Under the pieces are notes generated by a model. The model saw nothing but the letters and a program-made list of their open reading frames with translations, was not told where the DNA came from and made no database searches. The position numbers were made by a program, and so were the translations under genes. This document shows, piece by piece, positions 18,490 to 26,623 of a stretch of 64,000 bases of DNA (position 1 is the stretch's first letter; the number at the start of each line of letters is the position of its first letter). Origin of the DNA: Flavobacteriaceae bacterium LSUCC0859. Its GTDB lineage: Bacteria; Bacteroidota; Bacteroidia; Flavobacteriales; Flavobacteriaceae. The stretch covers positions 282,862 through 346,861 of the forward strand of contig JAKOGP010000002.1 of assembly GCA_022239325.1 (NCBI GenBank). The letters are read 5' to 3'.

Positions 18490-20306
18490 TGTCGTGGTTT
18501 GCTAAAATATACCTCAGCCTTTTTATCTTACTAGGCAGCGTGTATTCTCATAAAACTTATGAGAATACTGTCTTTGTTCCAGCCCAAGAAGAGGTAAGTT
18601 TTAAAATGTCTCTCAGTAAAAGTACTTTGGGTATTAATGAGCGTATTAGGGTGGACTTTGTTATGAATAAAGATGGCGATAACTTTGAGCCTCCTAGCTT
18701 TGAAGGCTTTAGAGTAGTCATGGGGCCCTCCCAATCTATAAGCTCTTCCTGGGTGAATGGCGTTAGAAGCTTTTCAAAAACCTTTTCATATACCATAGCC
18801 CCAATAGAAAAAGGACGCTTCAAGATTGGACAAGCGCGCATAGAAATAGATGGAGAAATTTACAAGACAAACACAGAGATGGTTACTGTAACCGATGCTG
18901 TTAAAAAACCAAGTGAAGAGATGACGGCAGAAGATATTGCCAATGAGAGCCTTCATCTAGTAGCAGAAGTTTCTAAAGAAAACCCCTATCTAAACGAAAA
19001 GGTAACCGTTGTATACAAATTATATGTAGGTTCTGACATCAGTGTGACTAATTTTAGGGCGATAGACAATCCAACCTTTAACAACTTTTGGAACCAAGAC
19101 ATTCCCGTGACTCAATACACCTTTCAATCTGGTTTTTACAACGGTAAAGCAGCACAATTTGTGGTCTTAAAACGGGTGGTTTTATACCCTCAAAAAACAG
19201 GAAAACTTACTTTAGAACCCTTGGTATTAGACATTACCGCAGAGGTTCCTACAAATAGACGTGATTTCTTTGGGGGGCGTTTATATGCCCAAACCAACAA
19301 AACGGTTACTGCTGGCAAGCGAAGTATTCAAGTTAGACCACTTCCTGAGCAAGGGAAACCAGCCTCTTTTAATGGAGCTGTTGGCAGCTTTGATTTCTTT
19401 GTCAAGAGCTCTAAAAATATTTTAAATGCCAACGAGTCACTACAAGCTACTGTAGAGGTAACTGGGACGGGGAATTTAAAATTGTTTAGTCTTCCTGAAC
19501 TTAAGCTGCCTGCTGCATTGGAGGTATATGAGCCAGAGTTTAAAGAAAAAGTAACTAGCAATATCTCTGGAATGAAGGGTAAAATAAGTAATGAGTATAC
19601 TGTGATACCTGCCTTTAAAGGAAAATATCCCATTCCAGAAGTTACTTTTAGTTACTTTGACCCCTCTTTGGAGAAATACATCAGTTTACAATCTAAGCCC
19701 ATTCTAATTAATGTAATAGAAGGACCTTTACCCAGCTCAGAGTCTACAGCTAATAATCCTGTATTAAATCCTGTAGTAGAAAAACAACAAATTGTTTCTC
19801 AAAATGAGGGCTTTGGCTTTATTAAAACAAAAACAAAATTACAAGCTAAAAATTTACGCCCCTTCTTTAACAGTAGTGTCTATTGGATGTGGTGGCTACT
19901 ACCCTTATTGATTATTCCAATATCTGTAATCTTTTCTCGTAAAAGAAGGGCTTTAAAAGAGGACAAAAGTGGACAAATTAGCAAAAAAGCCCAACGTCTA
20001 GCCAAAAAATTTCTCTCAGAAGCAAAGGCAGCACAAAACAATAAGGAGGTCTTTTACATTGCCTTAGAAAAAGGTTTACAATTATATGCCAAAGGAAAAC
20101 TACGTATAAAAACAGCAGACTTTAATAAAGAAAATTTACAAATTGTTTTTAATCAAAAAAATATTGACCCTGAAACCGTAAAACAATTTATTCTCTTGCT
20201 TACCCATTGTGAAGCAGCTAGATACAGTCCGTTCACCTCTGTAGAAATAAATGCGGATTACAGTTTGGCAGTACATACCATAAGTCAATTAGACTCACAA
20301 TTATAA
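18489..20306 (+). CDS. batD: BatD, oxygen-tolerance family protein
   Basis: A 605-residue protein with an N-terminal signal sequence, a long beta-rich extracytoplasmic region of repeated Ig-like modules, one membrane segment near residues 465-485 (MWWLLPLLIIPISVIF) and a helical cytoplasmic tail. This is the BatD family layout. Translation starts at the ATG that overlaps the batC stop (TAATG), a sign of coupling. It likely acts as the periplasmic partner of BatA and BatB. Confidence 0.88.
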   Translation: MSWFAKIYLSLFILLGSVYSHKTYENTVFVPAQEEVSFKMSLSKSTLGINERIRVDFVMNKDGDNFEPPSFEGFRVVMGPSQSISSSWVNGVRSFSKTFSYTIAPIEKGRFKIGQARIEIDGEIYKTNTEMVTVTDAVKKPSEEMTAEDIANESLHLVAEVSKENPYLNEKVTVVYKLYVGSDISVTNFRAIDNPTFNNFWNQDIPVTQYTFQSGFYNGKAAQFVVLKRVVLYPQKTGKLTLEPLVLDITAEVPTNRRDFFGGRLYAQTNKTVTAGKRSIQVRPLPEQGKPASFNGAVGSFDFFVKSSKNILNANESLQATVEVTGTGNLKLFSLPELKLPAALEVYEPEFKEKVTSNISGMKGKISNEYTVIPAFKGKYPIPEVTFSYFDPSLEKYISLQSKPILINVIEGPLPSSESTANNPVLNPVVEKQQIVSQNEGFGFIKTKTKLQAKNLRPFFNSSVYWMWWLLPLLIIPISVIFSRKRRALKEDKSGQISKKAQRLAKKFLSEAKAAQNNKEVFYIALEKGLQLYAKGKLRIKTADFNKENLQIVFNQKNIDPETVKQFILLLTHCEAARYSPFTSVEINADYSLAVHTISQLDSQL

Positions 20307-20309
20307 ATT

Positions 20310-21110
20310 ATGAAAAAGAAACTAGTTTTATTTTCTATTCTTTGTTCTCTGTTGTGGAGCCTCCCTTCTTATGGCCAGAATCAAAGATCTGAAGATAGCG
20401 AATTGGAGAGTAAATACCTTTCCTTTTTTAACGCAGCTACCGACGCCTACAATCAGGGAGATTACAAATTGGCCTCAGATTATTATGAAAACATACTAAA
20501 AGGAGGATATGAAAGTGAGGCGGTATATTACAATTTAGGGAACGCTTATTACAAACAAAATAATATTGCAAAGAGTATATACTTTTTTGAAAAAGCCTTA
20601 CTCAAAGCACCCAATGACAGTGACATATTAAAGAATCTGGCTTTTGCAAAAAAAATGACTATAGACGCTATTCCTATCAAAACTCCAAATGGATTAGGTC
20701 AGGCTTATGGCTCATTCGTGAAGCAGTACACTCTAAACTTTTGGAGCTATTTAGCAATCATTAGTATGTTGTTAGTAGTGCTATGCTACCTGAGTTTTTA
20801 CTTTTCAAACAGAACAGGACTTAAAAGAGCTTCTTTTACCATAGCGCTAGTTTCTTTATTGGTCTCCTTTTTTTCTCATGCCAATGGTCTGATTATTGAA
20901 GATTTAGAAAGTAAAAACCGTCCTGCCATTATTTTTGAAACCTCAAAAGCACTTTCTGAACCAAACCAACAAGGGGTGCTGATATTTGAACTTCACGAAG
21001 GAACCAAAGTTCAAGTCTTAGAACGCTTAAATGAATGGTGTCAAATTGAGTTGTCAGACGGACAAAAAGCCTGGGTGCTTCAAAAACAACTGAGAGAAAT
21101 TAAAGACTAA
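20310..21110 (+). CDS. batE: BatE, TPR and SH3-like protein
   Basis: A 266-residue protein: signal peptide (about residues 1-22), TPR repeats (about 35-110, AVYYNLGNAYYKQNN), two membrane segments (about 145-190) and a C-terminal bacterial SH3-like domain ending WCQIELSDGQKAWV. The combination and its place at the end of the bat genes identify it as BatE. It starts three bases after batD. No terminator hairpin is seen after it. Confidence 0.87.
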   Translation: MKKKLVLFSILCSLLWSLPSYGQNQRSEDSELESKYLSFFNAATDAYNQGDYKLASDYYENILKGGYESEAVYYNLGNAYYKQNNIAKSIYFFEKALLKAPNDSDILKNLAFAKKMTIDAIPIKTPNGLGQAYGSFVKQYTLNFWSYLAIISMLLVVLCYLSFYFSNRTGLKRASFTIALVSLLVSFFSHANGLIIEDLESKNRPAIIFETSKALSEPNQQGVLIFELHEGTKVQVLERLNEWCQIELSDGQKAWVLQKQLREIKD

Positions 21111-21169
21111 CTTACATATTTAGGACTTTAATGTATCATATTTAAACATTTTATGCATCTTTGTATAAG

Positions 21170-21478
21170 ATGCTGTTTTCTAAAACCATAATACGTTTTG
21201 TGTCTGGAATGTTATTCCTTTGGTTGTTTTCTACCCTGACACCAACCTTGAGTTTACTCCTATCAGAGCCCAGTGATCAGATTGAAATGGCTGGTAATAT
21301 GACAGAGGACCCTCAACAAGAGGAAGAAAAAAAAGAAAGTAAAAAAGATTGGGTGCTTTCAGATGTAAACAAGAGAATTTCCCTTGAAAATATTATCCAA
21401 AACACTATTTACTTCAACAGTATAGGAGACTATAAAACGCCCTATCACAAGGTCGTATTACCACCTCCAGAGGTCTAG
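21170..21478 (+). CDS. Small hypothetical membrane-anchored protein (102 aa)
   Basis: I do not recognise the family. The protein has one N-terminal hydrophobic segment (about residues 5-30), then an acidic, Glu/Lys-rich linker and a C-terminal part SLENIIQNTIYFNSIGDYKT ending in VVLPPPEV. ATG 21170 is preferred over the TTG three codons before it. A TTTG box ends six bases before this ATG. The C-terminal part would face the periplasm. It sits between batE and the SulP gene; a link to either is only positional. Confidence 0.55.
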   Translation: MLFSKTIIRFVSGMLFLWLFSTLTPTLSLLLSEPSDQIEMAGNMTEDPQQEEEKKESKKDWVLSDVNKRISLENIIQNTIYFNSIGDYKTPYHKVVLPPPEV

Positions 21479-21506
21479 TCTCTTTTATCCTTTTTTTAAT
21501 TTATCT

Positions 21507-21524
21507 CAGTGCTTAAAAGCACTG
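21507..21524. repeat. Inverted repeat CAGTGCTT-AA-AAGCACTG
   Basis: An 8-bp perfect inverted repeat with a two-base spacer, 22 bases before the SulP start. No T run follows, so it is not a normal terminator; an operator or a leader hairpin for the SulP-carbonic anhydrase unit is possible. Confidence 0.4.
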
Positions 21525-21545
21525 TGAACCCTAAAATATTTATAT

Positions 21546-23120
21546 ATGTTTAAAAATATAAAGCAGGATATTCCTGCAAGTATAGTCGTTTTTTTTGTTG
21601 CCTTACCGCTTTGTTTAGGTATTGCTTTAGCTAGTGGTGCTCCATTGTTCTCTGGGCTCATTGCCGGAATTGTCGGAGGAATTTTAGTGGGCGTTTTAAG
21701 TGGCTCTCAAATTGGTGTATCTGGGCCAGCAGCAGGTTTAGCTGCTATTGTACTTACGGCTATTAGCAGTCTGGGTGGCTTTGAAAACTTTTTGTTAGCG
21801 GTAGTACTCGGTGGTGCCATTCAAATTTTATTTGGCATTTTAAAAGCCGGAGTTATAGGATATTATTTTCCCTCCTCTGTGATCAAAGGCATGCTAACTG
21901 GAATTGGTATTATTATTATCCTCAAACAAATTCCCCATTTTTTTGGTTACGACGCAGACCCTGAAGGAGATTTTGCCTTTATGCAGATGGATGGCCAAAA
22001 TACCTTTTCAGAAATTTTAGCGCCACTATCTGGTATACAAATAGGCCCTACTATTGTAGCTATTATTGGATTGGGCATTCTGATTCTTTGGGATAAGGTA
22101 CTCTCTAAAAAAGGTAAAATATTTACCCTTATTCAAGGACCACTGGTAGCGGTAGTGATTGGGATTATTTACTATGTTCTAACAAAAGACAGTAGTAGTT
22201 TATCTATACAAGGAACTCATTTAGTTCAGGTTCCTGTGCCCGAGGACTTTAGTTCCTTCAAAGCACAGTTCACTTCTCCAAACTTTAGCGGAATAACAAA
22301 CCCCCAAATTTGGATTACTGCCTTTACTATTGCATTGGTAGCTAGTTTAGAGACCCTACTCTGTGTAGAGGCTACTGATAAATTAGACCCTGAGAAAAGG
22401 GTGACTCCTACCAACAGAGAGTTGTTAGCCCAGGGAGCGGGAAATATGTTTTCTGGTTTCATTGGAGGGCTTCCAGTAACGCAGGTAATTGTGAGAAGTT
22501 CTGCCAACATCCAGTCTGGAGGAAAAACAAAACTGTCTGCCATTATGCATGGTTTTCTTCTTCTAATCTCTGTGATGCTTATTCCAAAGCTTTTAAATAT
22601 GATTCCCCTCTCCGTATTGGCTGCTATTTTATTTATTGTTGGTTATAAACTGGCAAAACCAGCTTTATTTAAACAGATGTATCTATTAGGCTGGAAACAA
22701 TTTGTTCCTTTCCTTGTTACCATTATGGGAATTATATTCACAGACCTTCTCATTGGAATTGGGTTGGGACTAGCCGTTGGAGTTGTAGTGGTGCTAATTA
22801 AAAGCTTTCAAAATTCACATTTCTTACATAAGGAAGACGAAAGTAATGGAAGTCAGAAAATTAAAATGACCTTGGCAGAGGAGGTAACCTTTTTTAACAA
22901 AGGTGCCATTCTAAAAGAGCTAGATCAATTACCTGCTGATTGTCATTTGGAATTGGATGTTAGAAACACCCGCTTTTTAGACTATGACATTATTGAAATT
23001 TTAGATGATTTTGCTTTAAAAGCAAGATTAAAAAACATCGATATTACATTGGTATCTGAAAAAGGAAAGGTAAGCAATCCTGAGAGCTTCATCTCATTTA
23101 TTAATCTAAGGTCTTCTTAG
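21546..23120 (+). CDS. SulP-family anion transporter (probable bicarbonate transporter)
   Basis: A 524-residue inner-membrane protein with about 10-12 hydrophobic segments and a short C-terminal STAS-like domain (from about residue 435, HLELDVRNTRFLDYDIIEIL). SulP motifs include the opening DIPASIVVFFVALPLCLGIA and GSQIGVSGPAAGLAAIV. SulP proteins carry sulfate, bicarbonate or other anions. A beta-carbonic anhydrase follows 23 bases later, which favours bicarbonate (BicA-like) as substrate; this is inference from context. Confidence 0.87.
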   Translation: MFKNIKQDIPASIVVFFVALPLCLGIALASGAPLFSGLIAGIVGGILVGVLSGSQIGVSGPAAGLAAIVLTAISSLGGFENFLLAVVLGGAIQILFGILKAGVIGYYFPSSVIKGMLTGIGIIIILKQIPHFFGYDADPEGDFAFMQMDGQNTFSEILAPLSGIQIGPTIVAIIGLGILILWDKVLSKKGKIFTLIQGPLVAVVIGIIYYVLTKDSSSLSIQGTHLVQVPVPEDFSSFKAQFTSPNFSGITNPQIWITAFTIALVASLETLLCVEATDKLDPEKRVTPTNRELLAQGAGNMFSGFIGGLPVTQVIVRSSANIQSGGKTKLSAIMHGFLLLISVMLIPKLLNMIPLSVLAAILFIVGYKLAKPALFKQMYLLGWKQFVPFLVTIMGIIFTDLLIGIGLGLAVGVVVVLIKSFQNSHFLHKEDESNGSQKIKMTLAEEVTFFNKGAILKELDQLPADCHLELDVRNTRFLDYDIIEILDDFALKARLKNIDITLVSEKGKVSNPESFISFINLRSS

Positions 23121-23143
23121 ACTTTATTACAAACAACAAACTT

Positions 23144-23770
23144 ATGAAACTAAATAACGTATTTAAAAATAATGAAGCTTGGATCCAAGACAAGCTTTCC
23201 TCCGACGGAAAATATTTTGAAAATCTCGGAAAAGGGCAGAGCCCAGAACTTCTGTACATAGGTTGCTCAGACAGTAGGGTGACAGCAGAAGACCTTATGG
23301 GTATGGGACCAGGAGATGTATTTGTACATAGGAATATTGCCAATATGGTCATTAGTATAGACCTTAATGTCATGTCTGTGGTAAACTACGCAGTAGAGCA
23401 CCTTAAGGTAAATCATGTGGTGGTCTGTGGCCATTATGCATGTGGTGGTGTAAAAGCAGCTATGCAATCTGCAGACCTAGGGATCTTAAACCCCTGGCTA
23501 AGAAATATCCGAGATGTATATAGGTTACACAAAACCGAACTAAATGCCATTGAAAATGAAGACAAAAGATACGACAGACTCGTAGAACTGAATGTTCAAG
23601 AACAATGTGTTAACCTGATTAAGACCGCTGCTGTTCAGAAAGCGGCCAGAGACAGGAACCTAAAAGTTCACGGCTGGGTCTTTGACGTTCACAGCGGCAA
23701 ACTCATAGATCTCAAGATTGATTTTGATGGTATTCTAAACAATATCATGGAAATCTACCACTTAGACTAA
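23144..23770 (+). CDS. Beta-carbonic anhydrase
   Basis: Zinc enzyme that interconverts CO2 and bicarbonate. The 208-residue protein has the beta-class zinc ligands in IGCSDSRV (Cys, with the Asp-Arg dyad) and in CGHYACGGV (His and Cys). It is placed directly after the SulP transporter and before a strong terminator, so the two genes form one unit that probably takes up and equilibrates inorganic carbon for anaplerotic carboxylases or fatty-acid synthesis. Confidence 0.93.
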   Translation: MKLNNVFKNNEAWIQDKLSSDGKYFENLGKGQSPELLYIGCSDSRVTAEDLMGMGPGDVFVHRNIANMVISIDLNVMSVVNYAVEHLKVNHVVVCGHYACGGVKAAMQSADLGILNPWLRNIRDVYRLHKTELNAIENEDKRYDRLVELNVQEQCVNLIKTAAVQKAARDRNLKVHGWVFDVHSGKLIDLKIDFDGILNNIMEIYHLD

Positions 23771-23794
23771 ATACCCTTACATAAGCACACTTTT

Positions 23795-23825
23795 ATTGGC
23801 CAGCTAAAAGCTGGCCAATTTTTTT
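23795..23825 (+). terminator. Intrinsic terminator after carbonic anhydrase
   Basis: A perfect 10-bp stem ATTGGCCAGC / GCTGGCCAAT with loop TAAAA, followed by seven T. It closes the SulP-carbonic anhydrase unit. Confidence 0.95.
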
Positions 23826-23839
23826 AAGTTCAATACCTC

Positions 23840-23868
23840 ATTGGGTTAAACAGAAAGTCTTAAATTTG
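23840..23868 (+). promoter_or_regulatory. Promoter of pheS (-33 ATTG, -7 TAAATTTG)
   Basis: The -7 box TAAATTTG at 23861-23868 matches TAnnTTTG exactly, and an ATTG at 23840-23843 lies 17 bases before it, within the usual 17-23. Transcription would begin near 23873-23875, which helps to place the pheS start at 23910. Confidence 0.65.
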
Positions 23869-23909
23869 TGCTCTTAATGCTATGTGCTCCGCCACACCAA
23901 CGCACTCAT

Positions 23910-24929
23910 ATGATAGATCAGTTAAAAGAACATTTAGAGAAGGTAGTCGCTTTTGACTCAAAAGAAGAGGCACAGATAGAGGCCTTCAGAATTGAGTATT
24001 TAGGGAAAAAAGGAGTGTTAACAGATCTTTTCGCAGCCTTTAAATCTGTTCCTAATGAAGAAAAAAAGGCCTTTGGCCAAGCCCTCAATGAATTAAAAGT
24101 GGCCGCTACAGAAAAAGTAGCACAGCTCAAGGAGGCTCTAGAAGACAATCAACAAGCCACAGGAGTTTACGGAGACCTCAGCAGGCCGGGCGCACCTATA
24201 AATTTAGGTTCTAGACACCCTATATCCTTGGTAAAAAATCAAATTATAGATATTTTTTCTCGCATAGGTTTTAATGTCTCTGAAGGTCCGGAGATGGAAG
24301 ACGACTGGCATAACTTTACCGCCTTAAACCTTCCTGAGTACCACCCTGCTAGAGATATGCAGGACACCTTTTTCATTCAAACAGACCCGGACATCTTATT
24401 GAGAACCCACACCTCATCTGTTCAGGTGCGCTATATGGAAAACAACACCCCTCCCATTAGAACTATTTCTCCTGGTAGGGTTTTTAGAAACGAAGCCATC
24501 TCTGCGAGGTCTCATTGCTTTTTTCACCAAGTAGAGGGACTGTATATAGACAAAGACGTCTCTTTTGCAGATTTAAAACAAACCCTTCAATACTTTACAG
24601 AATCTCTTTTTGGAAAGTCAAAAATCAGACTTCGCCCCTCCTATTTTCCTTTTACTGAACCCAGCGCAGAGGTAGACGTCTATTGGGGATTAGAAACAGA
24701 AACAGACTACAAAATGACAAAGGGGACTGGTTGGTTAGAGATTATGGGCTGTGGTATGGTAGACCCTAACGTGCTAAAAAACTGCGGGATAGATCCAGAG
24801 GAATATTCTGGTTTTGCTTTTGGGATGGGAATAGACAGAATTGCCTTACTGCTGCATCAAATTTCAGACATCCGTCTGCTCAGTGAAAATGACATTCGCT
24901 TTTTAAAACAATTTCAAAGTACTTTTTAA
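23910..24929 (+). CDS. pheS: Phenylalanine--tRNA ligase alpha subunit
   Basis: Charges tRNA-Phe with phenylalanine together with PheT. The 339-residue protein has the N-terminal coiled coil, motif 2 around GRVFRNEAISARSHCFFHQ, and motif 3 GFAFGMGIDRIALL. In-frame codons exist back to 23868, but the ATG at 23910 (MIDQLKEHL) matches the usual PheS N-terminus and lies downstream of the promoter's predicted start site. pheT is not adjacent here, which is common in Bacteroidetes. Confidence 0.96.
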   Translation: MIDQLKEHLEKVVAFDSKEEAQIEAFRIEYLGKKGVLTDLFAAFKSVPNEEKKAFGQALNELKVAATEKVAQLKEALEDNQQATGVYGDLSRPGAPINLGSRHPISLVKNQIIDIFSRIGFNVSEGPEMEDDWHNFTALNLPEYHPARDMQDTFFIQTDPDILLRTHTSSVQVRYMENNTPPIRTISPGRVFRNEAISARSHCFFHQVEGLYIDKDVSFADLKQTLQYFTESLFGKSKIRLRPSYFPFTEPSAEVDVYWGLETETDYKMTKGTGWLEIMGCGMVDPNVLKNCGIDPEEYSGFAFGMGIDRIALLLHQISDIRLLSENDIRFLKQFQSTF

Positions 24930-24939
24930 GGGACAGATC

Positions 24940-25416
24940 TTAAACTTCTGACCAACTGCTAAAAGGTCTTTGGCTCAAAGAAGCGTTGTAATAAGCTTTG
25001 TCTCCTGTAACCTCCTCAGACAACCAGCTGGGCGTTTCAAACTGTTCTTGGGCACTAGAAAGCTCTAGCTCTGCTACAATAAGTCCCTGGTTTTCCCCTT
25101 CAAAAACATCTACCTCATAGGTGTGAGCGCCATGGGGTACTACATAACGAACTTTCTCAATAAGCGCAGGAACACATAGATTTAATAATGCATGGGCCTC
25201 CTCTAGGGGAAGTTCTTTTTCCCACTCAAACCTAGTGGTTCCGTCTGCACTGCCCAAACCTTTTACCGTAATCCAGGCCTTATGGTTGGTAGAACGAACA
25301 CGTACAGTTCTCTCGGGATCTGTACTTAAAAATCCCTGACGTATTTTAATTATTTGTGAAGCTAAAGGGATAAAAGAACGGTCTTTAACTAAAAATTTTC
25401 TCTCTATTTCAATCAT
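24940..25416 (-). CDS. CYTH-domain protein (inorganic tripolyphosphatase-like)
   Basis: A 158-residue protein with the CYTH signature EIERKFLV at the N-terminus, followed by alternating strands with paired charged residues (GFLSTDPERTVRVR; AWITVKGLG; FEWEKELP; YEVDVFEGENQGLIVAELEL) that line the triphosphate tunnel. Bacterial members usually hydrolyse inorganic tripolyphosphate with a divalent metal; the physiological role is unclear. It ends 10 bases from the pheS stop, convergent, and is divergent from dinB. Confidence 0.87.
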   Translation of the reverse strand: MIEIERKFLVKDRSFIPLASQIIKIRQGFLSTDPERTVRVRSTNHKAWITVKGLGSADGTTRFEWEKELPLEEAHALLNLCVPALIEKVRYVVPHGAHTYEVDVFEGENQGLIVAELELSSAQEQFETPSWLSEEVTGDKAYYNASLSQRPFSSWSEV

Positions 25417-25471
25417 ATACTAAACTATACTTTTATTAAAATTAATGATTTCTATCTACCTTTAAACACCC

Positions 25472-26572
25472 ATGAATGAATTAGATATTCCTAAGCGTAA
25501 GATTATCCATATAGATATGGACGCTTTCTTTGCTTCTGTAGAGCAATTAGACCATCCAGAGCTCCGGGGAAAACCAATAGCTGTAGGTGGAGGCGGCAAA
25601 AGGGGCGTGGTTGCAGCTGCAAGTTATGAAGCTCGAAAATATGGTGTTCGCTCTGCTATGTCTGGTGTGTTGGCGGCAAAAAATTGTCCCCATCTCATTT
25701 TTGTACCCCCTCGATTTGAACGCTATAAAGAGATTTCAGACCAGATAAGAAAGATCTTCTTTGAATATACAGATCTCGTAGAGCCGCTGTCTTTAGACGA
25801 GGCGTATTTAGATGTCACAGGATATAGAAAAGGCCACGTATCGGCCAGCGTGCTGGCTAGAGAAATTAGAGAAAAAATATTTAAAACCACCGGTCTTACG
25901 GCCTCTGCCGGCATTTCTGTTAATAAATTTGTCGCAAAAATTGCCAGTGATTACCACAAACCTAACGGACAAAAAACCATCCCACCTGAAGAGGTGCTCT
26001 CTTTTTTGGCAGCCTTGGATATTCGAAAGTTTCATGGAATTGGAAAGGTGACTGCAGAAAAAATGTATGGCCTGGGTATCTTTACTGGAGAAGACCTAAG
26101 GTCTAAAACAGAGGCCTATCTCAGGGATCATTTTGGGAAAAGTGGGTCCTATTATTATCAGGCCGTGAGAGGGATTCACCACAGCCCAGTGAAACCAGAA
26201 CGACTTCGAAAATCTGTAGGAGCAGAGCGTACCTTTGGCGGTAATATAAGTAGTGAGGTCTTTTTAGAGGAGAAAATTAAACAGATTGCTAAAGAGCTGT
26301 CAAAAAGATTAAAAACCAATAAGCTGGCTGGAAAAACACTGACCTTAAAATTAAAATACGCCAATTTTAACCTGCAAACCCGCTCCAAAACTCTAAACTA
26401 TTTCATTTCAGATGAGCAGCTCATCATAGAAATAGCCCGTGAACTTTTATACAAAGAGCCCTTGAGTAATTCTGTGAGGTTGCTGGGTCTTTCTATGGCC
26501 AAACTCAACAATGAAAAAGAAGCACAACCCCAGATAGCTCCGCTGAACGTTCAATTGCATATAGAATTTTAA
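25472..26572 (+). CDS. dinB: DNA polymerase IV (Y-family)
   Basis: Error-prone translesion polymerase of 366 residues. The catalytic acidic motifs are DMDAFFASVE at the N-terminus and SLDEAYLDVT near residue 109. They are followed by the thumb (GIGKVTAEKMYGLGI) and the little-finger domain. The C-terminus ends before any recognisable beta-clamp motif; NVQLHIEF may serve. A TACCTTTA box (one mismatch) lies eight bases before the start. No LexA box could be recognised. Confidence 0.95.
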   Translation: MNELDIPKRKIIHIDMDAFFASVEQLDHPELRGKPIAVGGGGKRGVVAAASYEARKYGVRSAMSGVLAAKNCPHLIFVPPRFERYKEISDQIRKIFFEYTDLVEPLSLDEAYLDVTGYRKGHVSASVLAREIREKIFKTTGLTASAGISVNKFVAKIASDYHKPNGQKTIPPEEVLSFLAALDIRKFHGIGKVTAEKMYGLGIFTGEDLRSKTEAYLRDHFGKSGSYYYQAVRGIHHSPVKPERLRKSVGAERTFGGNISSEVFLEEKIKQIAKELSKRLKTNKLAGKTLTLKLKYANFNLQTRSKTLNYFISDEQLIIEIARELLYKEPLSNSVRLLGLSMAKLNNEKEAQPQIAPLNVQLHIEF

Positions 26573-26583
26573 ACATAAAAAAA

Positions 26584-26602
26584 GCTCCGCTAAAAGCGGA
26601 GC
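26584..26602 (-). terminator. Intrinsic terminator of pyk
   Basis: The stem GCTCCGC/GCGGAGC with loop TAAAA. On the minus strand it is followed by a T run (A run at 26577-26583 on the plus strand), so it mainly serves pyk; the plus side lacks a T run. Confidence 0.85.
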
Positions 26603-26623
26603 CATAATTTGTAAAACGGGTTT

